A stretch of 64,000 bases of DNA from Limonium bicolor (Eukaryota; Streptophyta; Magnoliopsida; Caryophyllales; Plumbaginaceae): positions 1 to 64,000 of the forward strand of contig JAIOTZ010000134.1 in NCBI GenBank assembly GCA_023374045.1, written 5' to 3'. Shown in pieces: positions 49,301 to 59,700 of the stretch. A program made the position numbers and the translations under genes. Under the pieces are notes generated by a model. That model saw only the letters and a program-made list of their open reading frames with translations, had not been told where the DNA came from and did no database searches. Position 1 is the first letter of the stretch. Each line of letters opens with the position of its first letter.

Positions 49301-51320
49301 CATCCAACATTAACATACTTACAACAAACTGCAGCGGAAGAACAACCTCATCACATTACTTAACTCGTTGTGTTACACGCCGTTAGCCACCCACGTGGCT
49401 AACAAGGCTAATACATACACAATGTACCGGTCTGATGGGCTAAATTCCCGAGCGTCTACACAATACTATCAATTTCCATAACAACAACACAACGCACTCC
49501 TTCCAACTATACCGAGTATTTATAAACTGATGCCGACAACAATTTCGGTCTTACTACACCTACTGTATACATACACTTAAATGATTACCCATGTACAATG
49601 TCTACCCCGTCCTACTCTCGGACGGCTTCCAGCTCTCTGTACCTGAAATAGGAAAAGAAGAGAAAGGGTGGCCCCCAAGGGGCTCAGCACCTTTGCTGGT
49701 ATGGTATGGATCCCGCAGCCCACATGCTACCGGGCCACGCACAACTAATTGTCGTCTTAGCATGCGGTTGATTATTTTAAAATCATACATGCAACTGTAA
49801 ACACACAACACATAATCATTCGCCTCAACGGGCTCAACAAACGGATAATATATCCTCACTTAATAAGTCACTCATGGTACTCATCATCCCTAGAGTGTTC
49901 CTCCTCCAATGGAGCTACTTCCTTAATAGACGACACATACTCTTAAATCGGGTTATCCTTAAACGCCTCTTATCACAAACTGGGAATCATATCCATGATC
50001 CACACACTCCATATTATACAACATATAAAATACACTACATACAACACCTAACAACACTTTGCACGTTTCCACGTGCACAGCGTAATACCGCAATGAATAT
50101 TGCATCACAACAAACACATAACATAACGGGAAGGGTTCTCTTAGGAACCGACCCAAACATTGTTAATACACTGGTGAGCCTAGAGATTGTTGCCAGTCTC
50201 ATGATAAGCGTTACATAACTCGTTACCGTCTCGTTAAATGAACGGTTAACTTAACACAAGGTGTCTCGGATATAGTGATCCAGCACACCGAAACAAACAT
50301 AACAATAGTATGCCCCTGTGGCCCGACGTGAGTCAGTAATAGCCTTGGTTAAGCTAAAGGGAAGGTTGGGAACCAAATTGGAAAACAACCATAACATACA
50401 GAGAGGATCGAACCTGCTATGACAACGACCCCCATACCCACACGCGTGGCCGGAACAGACCGGACTCCTCACTCCCCCCGTTAGCACTTGTTAGAAGTTC
50501 AACTTTGAACTTTATTAAACAATCACAAACATTGGGTTAAGTCTTGTTAGACAGACACACACAAGGGAGGGAGAGTCATACATTCATACACCAACATCAC
50601 ACACAAACATTACATAACTAACTCACGCATAGCCGTGGTTAGAACGTTCCTTAAGTCGGAAACGTTGTTACCGGATACCGTTCTCCTACGTTTACCTAAT
50701 AGTGGTTAACTAGCCCTTCCAGCGCATTCGAGGTTACCGGTATCGGCACGTAAACATACAATAACAATAACGACTGTAAACTCGTTTCATGATTTATCTC
50801 ATAACGTGGCAAACATACAGAAAAACACATTGGCATACAAGCCGGTGTAATCCGGTAGGACACAGGTTGCAAGAAAACCATACCTGTCACCGGAGTCCAC
50901 TTTATCATGTCCACTTACGTTCCTCGAGTAATTCTCGAACAACTGATAACATTACATGTACTTTTATTAACATCGGGGTAACACGATTGTTTAAAGTCTA
51001 ATGCTTATAACTTATCCCCGTTAATTTAGTTATATAACTTCACATTTAACTTGTTTTACTTTACATTTTAATACAATTTTTCCTCCACTAAATTGTCATT
51101 ATAACTCACTTAACATGTCCTTAACAATCTTATAACATCATTACTTAACAACCCTCATTACATATCATTTTATAGCCTTAACATTTAAATCATCTTACTT
51201 AACTTAATCTCTCAAATCCATATATATATATCTTTCTAACCATCAATACTCTCTTAATGGCATACCACTAATACCACTTAACATTCTTAAATTAAATTTA
51301 ATTTTTTTTTTTTTTTTAAG

Positions 51321-51435
51321 GTCCGACCGACCCACCGACCGACCCACCCCTGGGTAGGTCGGCTGCAGAGATCACCTAAGTTCACAGTTTCTGCCCGACC
51401 GACCCAGACTGGGGTCGGTCCCCTGGGTAGGTCGG
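51321..51435 (-). repeat. Short palindrome array in LTR D, GACCGACCCA type, two units
   Basis: Two units near 51321 and 51393. GACCGACCCA arms pair with TGGGTAGGTCGG-like arms, with an inserted A weakening the match. Each unit ends in GCTGCAGA, resembling the TTCCAGA tails in LTRs B and C. The array is preceded by a 19-T run (51302-51317 region). About 2.0-2.1 kb from the LTR 3' terminus. Confidence 0.85.
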
Positions 51436-52840
51436 CTGCAGAAACTTCCTAAGAATTGTCCAAATTGTTCCAAACTTTTCCTTAAGCCTCCTAATGTGTT
51501 CTAACATCATTTGGCACCTCAAACACACCTAAAATCCATCAAACACATTTTTATACACAAACTTCACACATTAAGCACTACATCACAATATAGTGCATAA
51601 CTTAAATTGCTTGGCACTTAGGCCCTTAAATAACATGGCTCTTAGGCCCTTAAATTGCATAAGTCATAAACACTGAATTTCCCACATAAGTATGCCTTTG
51701 ACCTGCAAATACATACACCAATACATATGTTCTTTTACTAGTCTCCTTGAGAACACTTTACTAGGTCATTCACCATTTGCTCTTTAGGTAGTTTTAACAA
51801 GCATTATAAGCTTATTTCTCCTAAGGCATTAAATCACATTGAGATAGCTTGTTTACCTCTTTTCCTCACAAATTTCTTTCTTGTTTCCTTGTAAAACCGG
51901 TAAGGCATTTGGTTCCTTTTCAACTATTAAACATTATACAAACAATAGAATGAGTATTCAAGCATTATGCTTCATCTCATTGTAAACCCTAGTTACACAT
52001 ATTGTTTTAACACATTAAGGTAATTGTTTTACCTTGGAATTGGAAGAGAACTTGAATAAGTATCAAGAGAGGACTCCTCCTAGCCCTTGGAAGATTCAAA
52101 TGAAGCTAAAACAAGCAAGGTAAATACACCATGGTGAGGTGAATTTCGGTCAACATGAAAACATGGAGGAAACATGGATTTTCTTTGAGTTTCCTTACCT
52201 AGGAGCAAAGGAGAGTAATAATGTGTAGAAACACAAGCTCAAGCTCCATCAATGGTGATTCTCCATGGCACAAAATTGAGCTCTTGAAGATTTGAAAAGG
52301 TAGAAGTGTAGAGCTTGACCTAACTAAGACAAATATGGTCTTAGAATTTGGTTTGGAGCATGGAGTTGGATTTGGCAAGGAAATGAAGATGGAGAAGAGA
52401 GGGCTGTTGCAAATCGTAAATGGAGGAAAGGAGAAGGTGAAGAACCGTGTGAAATGAAAGAAGAGAAGGAAATGAGAAGATGAGTTTGCTTTTTTTGGAG
52501 ATATTTATGTTATAAAGCAAAATAGTACTTTACTTTAAGTTTTACTTTACTTATTTGATTTCTTTTACAACTTGGTGACTCACTACTACAAAAACCGGCC
52601 ACCATTTAGTTAGAAGGGTAATATAGTCTTTATTGACTCATTTAATTACTTATAACATCATATGTTACAAACTAGCTTATAAAAATCACTATTCACAAAC
52701 TAAGGCACATAGAAGTGAAATTTTTGATTTCCCATTAATATAGCCACCCAATGTGATACTATATAGTACACATGTTAATTAAAGAGTAATGATGGACATT
52801 TAGCCATTCAAAACTCATTTACAAGACAATTTTTCAAAAA

Positions 52841-52866
52841 CGTGCTTTAAGACTCCTTAAAGCACA
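52841..52866 (-). repeat. Conserved LTR hairpin in LTR D
   Basis: CGTGCTTTAAG and CTTAAAGCACA around ACTC; the first base breaks only the terminal pair. It lies about 434 bp inside the LTR 5' end on the minus strand, as in LTRs A and B. Confidence 0.9.
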
Positions 52867-53722
52867 TTTTGTGTTTTAACTTGTTTTCAAGCTTGGTTTT
52901 CTTTGGTAATTGATTTAATATGTTCATTAACATATTTATAAAGTATAGGTATGACCATTAGGTCTTATACACATTTATCCCAAGCTTAGAGCACATTTTT
53001 GCTCTTATTGACTTTAAGGTATTTTCTTGTGTTTTATTTGGTTTAACTGTCCACCAAAGTTTCCTAAGGACTTATTTAGCCTTATTAAATCATAATTAAA
53101 TGTTATCAAGTCTTGGTAGGCTCTTTGGGTCCTAACCAAGTTCACTCATAGCTTAGAGCATGTTTTGCTCAAACTGTGTCTTAATGCTTTATTGCATTTA
53201 TTATGGTTTAAATTGTTCACTGATATTACTAAGGCACTTTTTAGCCTTTACATACCATAATTTGATATTTAAACCACATATCAAGGTTTGGGGTATTTCA
53301 GGCGTGTTAGAGTGATGTCGTTCCACATCTTCGAGCATAGTCTCAATGTCATCATCCCAGAAATCTGGCTCAACGTTTGCTGTAACGTCTTCTAGATCAC
53401 CAGCAACTGTATCATCTCCAAGTTCTGTTTCTGTGTTTGCCTGACCATTATCCCCTTCGTCAGGCTTAATAACATCGAACGCACTCTGACCATGCCATCG
53501 GATTATGTCTTGGAAATCTTTTGTAAAACCGCGGCGGATCAGATGTTCCTTAATTGTTTCAACGCCGCGATATCTCAGATTGTTTTGGTAGTCGATACAC
53601 GGACAAAATATGTATCCCTTGTCTGTAGGTTTCAGATTGTTCGCCAACACCGTGCATAACTTATCAACTCCTTCTAAAAACTTGTCGTCCAAATTTCCGC
53701 TGTAAATCCACGAACGTTCCAT

Positions 53723-55129
53723 CTCCTTCTAGCTATTTATATGAAGGCAGCCATTTCATACCGTCACCCGTGGCAGAGTCTTTACACTTTTGTATCTTAT
53801 CAACCTAAATCCATCCATGAGTATTAAATCCCACCGGTGAACGTGTTTTAATATGTAATTTATTGAAAATTTCGGCAGCATCTCCCTACAGTTCTTCAAA
53901 TGCACGATATTATGATATTAATCAATAATATATGCATTCGAAGAACAATAAAAAGATACTGCTGAAATAATCAATAAAGTACAATTAAAAACACATTCAC
54001 ACCCTAGGTGTGAGATTTAACAATCATGGACAGTCCCGACAGGGACTGCCGAAGATATACCTCTATTAGGTATATCTGGGCGGGATAACTATGTTTGGTA
54101 CTTTGCAAAAATTATATGTATATATGTAAATCTTACCTCTGGTAGACGATTAGCCGATGCTAAGACGGTTGAGGTCGGAAGCCAAAATAAAGTCGTAGTC
54201 CGGATGCATAAATGAAAAATGACAACATTAGAATTCATCAAAAAATCAAGGTTAAATGCTAGCTAAACCGCGGAAAAAAATCGACAGCATCTCCCCTATA
54301 TTTCTAACGTCTCCAAATCAGTTTTATCAAAGTCAAATTTGCACGCACCATCTAGAACTAGTAACATACATAAACTTATCTTATTCTACTATATATGAAG
54401 TTTATTTATGACCTTCTCTGCAGTACTTCAGATTGAAGGACTGAAACTAGTCATTCTAGAACCATTAAAATACCGAAACTCATCTTATTCTTTCTGGTGG
54501 TTATAACAATAGCATTGTTGATTCCTGTCACAGATTGTGAATCAAACAGAGAGCATCTGGCATAGCAGATTGAGCAGTTGAAGATGAGCTATTTTCAGGA
54601 ATCGGTAATATACTTGAACTTACTTTCTTTCCTGTGGCAGTTTTAAGTAGTAGCATTTTTAAAACTACACTATTATTTATTAATTGTAATACTAAATGCT
54701 AAGAATAAATAAATACAACAGTTTACAGTTTGCTTTGCAAAATTACCGTTACTAAGCACCGAAGTGGGCAAGTAGTGTAGAAATCAGCCCACGAACTAGG
54801 TTGCAATTAACTGTGAATCTGGGCACAAATATATGAACAAGGTTAGAACATTTGCCATTACACTCTCAGGATTCGATAGAAACGAGGTTAGAAAAAACGA
54901 CAATCAATCGATCGCATACCCAATACGTGATAGAGAGGTCGACGGTGAGACCAGTGGTAGATGGGTGGTGACCGGCGGCGATGGGAGTGACAAAGGTGGT
55001 GGGAGCGACGGCGGCGATGGCCGTTAGCAAGGTGACGAGAGAGAGAGGAGGCGATTTCAGTGAGGAAGATAGCGCGAAAGAAGAGTTACTGTAAGTACAG
55101 TGTGCAGAGTAAACGGGCAAATGTTGTAG
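53723..55129 (-). other. CACTA 5' region upstream of the transposase, non-coding
   Basis: About 1.4 kb between the transposase start and the subterminal repeats. I see no conserved protein motif. The 64- and 84-codon frames at 54833-55120 overlap on opposite strands in a GA/TC-rich stretch and are probably chance. Promoter and leader of the transposase should lie here. Confidence 0.5.
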
Positions 55130-55650
55130 TTAAAAGGACTTTAGATTACGGTTTACATGAAAACCGTAATGTAAAGTCACACTTTAAATGACGGTTCCTA
55201 AAGAACCGTAATCTAAAGTGTAACGAAATAAAAAAAATAGCGTGAAAATTATTTGGCCTATGCTGGGTTTCGAACTCAAGATCGATGGTGTTGACTCATG
55301 TACCCACGGCCATTAAGCCATGAGTCTTATTCGATCAAACATATGTAACACATTAATATAAAGTTATTTTTAATCTAAAATACACTGATAAACGACATCG
55401 TTAACTATAATTTAGATTACGCGCGGCGTCGAAAAAATCAAATAACACGGGAAATATTTGGCATCATGGTGAAAACGACGTCGTTGACCATCAGTCGGAG
55501 GTAGGCGCGCCTTTTTTAGGATGGACTTTAGCTGACGGTTATTAGTAAACCGTAATCTAAAGTCCGTTGACCGTAAAGCGCGCGTCAACACGGGACTTTA
55601 GATTACGGTTTCACTGATAACCGTCATCTAAAGTCTGTCCCAAAAAAGGT
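55130..55650. repeat. CACTA subterminal inverted repeats (TTAGATTACGGTTT family)
   Basis: Four hairpin-like units pair GACTTTAGATTACGGTTT-like arms with AAACCGTAATCTAAAGTC-like arms across short loops: about 55136-55179, 55181-55221, 55524-55565 and 55592-55639. Subterminal repeats of this kind are the binding sites of the TNPA-like protein in known CACTA elements. Their long self-complementary arms are directly visible. Confidence 0.85.
55254..55330 (-). other. tRNA-like segment with Pol III A-box and B-box resemblance
   Basis: On the minus strand TGGCTTAATGG (A-box-like) is followed about 40 bases later by GAGTTCGAAACCC (B-box-like). No complete cloverleaf is evident, so it is not called a tRNA gene. 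It lies between the two clusters of subterminal repeats and could be a relic of a tRNA-derived SINE or a chance resemblance. Confidence 0.3.
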
Positions 55651-55771
55651 GCGCCTACCTCCGATCGATTATTGCTTACGGTTAATTCAATAAACGTCGT
55701 TAATTAACTCCGGCCTTCATATTAATTACGGATTCTGTTAAAGCCTTGATTAAACCACCCTCGTCATTAAA

Positions 55772-55790
55772 GGCTTCCGTTTCACCAGTG
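55772..55790 (-). repeat. CACTA right terminal inverted repeat
   Basis: Read outward-in on the minus strand from 55790: CACTGGTGAAACGGAAGCC. CACTGGT starts are common in plant CACTA elements. The opposite end is lost, so neither its partner nor the 3-bp target duplication (TGG at 55791-55793 on this side) can be checked here. Confidence 0.65.
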
Positions 55791-56057
55791 TGGGGTAGAT
55801 TAAGTTAGGGGATTATTTACTACCGGTATCATTTTACAGTACTGTACTTTTATTATTGACTTTTGTTGTTATAAGAGGTTTGTATTCAACGCTCAGACCG
55901 TATCTTTTGTGAGTGATTGGAGTTAGCCTTGTTAGTCACATGGTGTGACTAGCGGCGTTGTAGCACCACCCGTTTTATGTATTTATTCCTCACATTTCCA
56001 GTTGAAGTTGGGAGCTATCATCATTCAGGTTATGGAGTTTCGTGGTGGGGTGTTACA
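55791..56057 (+). mobile_element. Fragment resembling a Tekay-like LTR 3' end
   Basis: Contains CTAGCGGCGTTGTAGCACC near 55948, close to TTAGCGGCGTTGTATCACC at 60730 near the end of LTR E, and terminates in GGGGTGTTACA (56047-56057). Instead of a primer site it is followed at once by integrase coding sequence, so an internal deletion or recombination has fused LTR to pol. Confidence 0.45.
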
Positions 56058-56750
56058 GATAAGCTTCATCTTATTGAGTTTTCGTATAACAATAGCTATC
56101 ACGCTTCGATTAAGATGTCGCCTTTCCAAGCCCTATACGGTAGACCTTGCCATACACCTTTTGTGTTGGGATGAGTCAGGTGAAGTGGTCATCATAGGAC
56201 CGGAGTATATTAGAACAGTCCAGCGGAAGTGTAACAAATTCGAGCTAACATGAAAGCAGCCCAAGATAGACAGATATCCTATGTGGATGTGCGACGACGT
56301 GACCTTGAGTTCGCGTTGGCGACCAAGTGTTTTGCACGTTTCACCTATGAAGGGCGTATTCCGTTTGGCCAGAAGGGCAAGCTGAGCCTAAAGTTTGTAG
56401 GGCCGTACACTATCACCGAGAGAGTTGGAGCTACAGCCTATAGGTTAGCATTACCTGAGGACTTGGGGCGTGTCCATGATGTTTTACATGTGTCACAACT
56501 CCAGAAGTATATTGCGGATCCTCTCATGTCCTAGAGCCCGAGAGACTATCCATTGAGCCGACCATGAGATATGTTGAAACCCCGTTAGAATCCTGGATAG
56601 GAAGACCAAAGACACTCGCCATAAGTCTATACGAATGGTGAAGGTCCTATGGTCAAACCATGATGTCGAAGAAGCGATAGGGGAGTTAGAAGATCCATGA
56701 AGGCGAAGTACCCAGTCATTCATAGACTAGATAGTCTAGCACTTAGCGGG
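56058..56750 (+). pseudogene. Ty3/gypsy pol tail: integrase C-terminus and chromodomain-like end
   Basis: Segments in different frames add up to the end of a plant chromovirus polyprotein. [26 protein letters not shown] comes from the integrase core (about 56073-56150), then GPEYIRTVQRK. Next is a block at 56250-56534 with MKAAQDRQISYVDVRRRDLEF, KGKLSLKFVGPYTI and VHDVLHVSQLQKYIADP. Beyond it, fragments of a chromodomain-like tail (RYVETPLES, then KVLWSNHDVEEA) lie in shifted frames. The order fits the Tekay/Del chromovirus clade, which also has long LTRs. At least three frameshifts and several stops are present. Integrase inserts retrotransposon cDNA into chromatin; the chromodomain-like end biases target choice in related elements. 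Confidence 0.85.
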
Positions 56751-56774
56751 TACAGGTAGGGTATACCCCTTTTT

Positions 56775-56784
56775 AAGGGGGTAG
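56775..56784 (+). other. Polypurine-tract-like sequence after pol
   Basis: TTTTAAGGGGGTAGAG just after the pol tail resembles the tracts next to LTRs A-C (CTTTTAAGGGGGTAGATT on the minus strand). No clear TG LTR start follows immediately, so the exact 5' boundary of LTR E is uncertain. Confidence 0.55.
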
Positions 56785-56786
56785 AG

Positions 56787-59700
56787 CCATTTTGCTTTTG
56801 CATTGCTTCGGGTTAGCATTGCATTAGTGTGTATGTATTTGTATTTTGATGGCACATGTAGTGCGAGTGTATTGAGTATGTATGTGTAATGTGTAGTGTA
56901 TGGATGTGTATGTATAATGTATGATGTATCGGTGTAATGTGGCTATGATGTGTATGGAAATGGTGTATTGTGTTATGTGAATTGCATATTGGCTTGGGTT
57001 GGGTATGCTTGTAATGTAGAGAAAGTAAACACCTCATAGGTGGTAGTAAGACACATTATGGCAATTGGTTGCCTAATGATTAGAATTATAAAACTGTTAA
57101 ATGAGCACTTTGAGGGCAAATAGTTATTTTAAAATTTATTAAGTAAATAATCATGATGGAGCAAATCCCGAAGAAACGGATCCTTAAAACGGATTACAAA
57201 AACAAAACGAATCTTAAAGCGCGTTTTTCGAGGAGGAAACCGGGAAAACGTGACTTTAAGCGGGTCAAATGGACTCGTAATAATTTTGGTCAACCAAATA
57301 GTCATTTTTAAACTTTAATGAAGGTCTAGGAGCCAATAAAATTAATTAAACGAGAAAATTCCGGAAAACGGGTCCCGGAAGTGAATAGTGCAAAAATGGG
57401 GAAGTTTGGGGTGTAAATGTAATAAATCAAAAATTGACCCTCCTTTGTAAATAGGCAGCGGTTCCTTATGTGAATAGCTGGGCACGTTTTTGCCAACCCA
57501 TACCCTTCTTTATTTCTTCCTTATGTGCTATCAAACAAACAAAAAAGCAAGAAAAAGTAAAAAGTAAAACTCTCTCTTCCTCTCACACAAACACTCTCAC
57601 GTTCTCTGCCCAGACTCCCTCTTCTTCCTCTTTTGTTTTCCAGTAATGGCGATTTGTAAATTCCTTCACAACAGCTCACTTCCTTCTCATATTGAAACCC
57701 TAAATCACCTCCAAACACTACAAAAATATACCGTTGGAATCGTCTTGCTCGGAGATCATTCTAAACCTTTCAAAAATCAAAAACTCCAACTTCATTTCCA
57801 TGGGTGAAACCGTTTTTGGAGCCTAAGGAACACCATTTCAAGCTCCATCTTCTTCTTCATGTTCTAAGGTAAGAAAAGGACCAAAGCTCTTCTCATTTCC
57901 ATTTTTCTTTGCAAAATCAAAACTTACGTGAACACCAGTGTTCCCTCATCCAGCCGGTTTGGGTGTTCCATCTTGAGAGCTGAAGCCTTGTCATTTCCTA
58001 TCCAAAAACTCCATTAGAAGCTCAAGGAAAGACTTCCTAAGAGTTAAATGGTTTTTCACAAGTTAGGGTTAAAAACATACATTAGAAATATTGGTTTTTT
58101 TTGTGTGTGGTGTGTGTATGCCTTGTTACATGGTGTAGCTTGGCCTAAATAAAATCAAGAAAACAAGAAACAAGAACAAGAAGAAGAGAGCAAGAAAGGA
58201 GAAAGAGAGAAAAGAAAGAGGGATCAAAACACAAGGTAATGAAGTGCCTCTGTACGTTTTTAATGTTTGTGTATGTATAAGTGCATTGCTTTAGCAATGG
58301 TTTAAAAACCACCGTAACAGTCGGAAATGAATGAGTATATTGATGTCAACTATGTTTGTAGTTTGAAGCTTTTGAAAAAAAACAAAATGCTAGGTGGGAG
58401 TATTAAGTGTGCAGTAAGTGTTAGAAGTTGTGTGGAAATAATGCATATATTGAACAGGTTGTGAACTGTGTTGAGTGAGCACAATTATGTGGTGAGAACA
58501 CTTAGAAATGTAGGAGGGAACTCTGTCAAAATTTGGTTAGGTATTTAGAGACTTGAGTGCTATTAGAAAAGAAAGAACAGAGAGGTGTGTAGAGAAGGAA
58601 AAATGGGATTTTCACTTTGGTTTGTAACAGGAAGAAGAAGTGTAGTGGAGTAGAACTGGAAATGGTGTAATAGGAAGTGTTTAACTAAGTTATGCTAGTT
58701 TGAGAGTCATTTAAGTAGTGGGAAGAAGAATGGGAAGTTCTGTTGCATTAGTAGAAGAAAAAAAAAAAACTGTAACAGGAGGAAAACAATCAGTGGAAAA
58801 TTTGTAATTACAGATAATGATATAGGTTGGATTAGGTTAGTTTAAAGTGCTTAAACAATGTTAAAACATGCTAGATTATATGTAAGAATATTGAGGAAGA
58901 GATTGGTAGAAGTTTGGAGTTGAAACAAGTTCAAAAACGTACATAATTTACAAAACTGCAACTGGTCCGGGTCTGTAAACCGGTATAGAAACCCGGACCA
59001 GCCTTAAAACAAGACAAATTGCAATACTGAAGGAGTGGTCCGGGTTATAAACCAGGGCACTAACCCGGACCACCCCATTTTCTTACCTGAGAGTTCTCCA
59101 AACTTGTGGTCGGGTTTGCAAAGTAGTACACAAGCCCGGACCAGTCATAAATCACACCCGAGACTTTTACAAAGTAGTGGTCCGGGTTTGTAAACCCGGA
59201 CCACTTCATTTACTTCACATAAACTATTTTAAAGCTAATCTAAGGCAGGGTAAAGATGGGTAATGATAATATAAGATAATTAAGACATGATTAATGATGT
59301 TTAAAGGTCATTAAGGCTATAAACAAGCTTAGGAAATAATTTTAAGTAAGTAATTAAGTACATGTATTTGAATAACAATGAATTAGTAAGTATAACTGGG
59401 AAACTTTAGAAAAACAATAATTAAGGTTAAATATGGATAATTAACCACCCAATATATGTATGTGATAGGACTTGAATTGTGAACACTGGAGGAAAGTCGG
59501 TTACAAGTACAACGGTGAAGGGTATAAACTTCTCATGCCCCGTATGCTACCTTGGCTACTCTGATTTGTGTGCTTGTGTGCTAATTGATCACCCAATAAG
59601 ATAAACGCACGAATCGGAACTATTATGCTTACTTGTGAATATTGATATTGTTCCTTGTTTGGATATTATCTTAAATCATAGTTTGTATAATTCATGAAAT

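Larger units (their letters stand above)
49291..53300 (-). mobile_element. Solo LTR D inserted in the TNP2 gene
   Basis: Plus-strand TGTAACACCCC start and GGGGTATTTCA end, about 4.0 kb, no interior. Target duplication GGCGT (49285-49289 and 53301-53305), with one extra T at 49290. Removing it restores the TNP2 frame. It belongs to the same family as LTRs A-C and shares long similarity with LTR B. Contains a short palindrome array at 51321-51435 and the conserved hairpin at 52841-52866. Confidence 0.92.
46418..53722 (-). pseudogene. TNP2-type CACTA transposase, split by solo LTR D
   Basis: The gene starts at ATG 53722. Residues 1 to about 75 form the transposase-associated domain (MERSWIYSGN, YIFCPCIDYQN, HLIRRGF), then an acidic linker. 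The frame stops at the LTR at 53301 and continues in the same frame at 49289. The TNP2 core follows: LYPGCD, LLELLKYVLP, CPNGCILFW, CGASRYKK, LCTDGMNPYG, WPVLLVIYNLPPWLCMK and ALACPICGENT. After that come a DUF4218-like part (SHDYHVLLQEFLPIALRG, CQLEMYFPPSFFDIMIHL, YMYPFERYM) and a DUF4216-like part (DVNGFTFFTERQDQ, KVKQIFYVTDP). Length and domain order fit full-length plant TNP2 proteins. Decay: TAA near 48980, TGA near 48280, frameshifts near 48110, 47850 and twice between 46850 and 46680. It would cut at CACTA ends if intact. Confidence 0.88.
44222..55790 (-). mobile_element. CACTA (En/Spm) DNA transposon, reverse, left end missing
   Basis: Two transposon genes run on the minus strand: a TNP2-type transposase (53722 to 46418, split by solo LTR D) and a Transposase_24-type second gene (about 46324 to 44302). 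The right terminus is CACTGGTGAAACGG read from 55790 on the minus strand, preceded by long inverted subterminal repeats. The left terminus is absent, having been lost at the 44221/44222 junction. Both genes carry disabling mutations, so this copy is inactive. Confidence 0.88.

Noticed and set aside
54833..55120. Gly/Asp-rich frame and its antisense frame upstream of the transposase
   Set aside because: Short, overlapping on opposite strands and low complexity; no splice link or motif.
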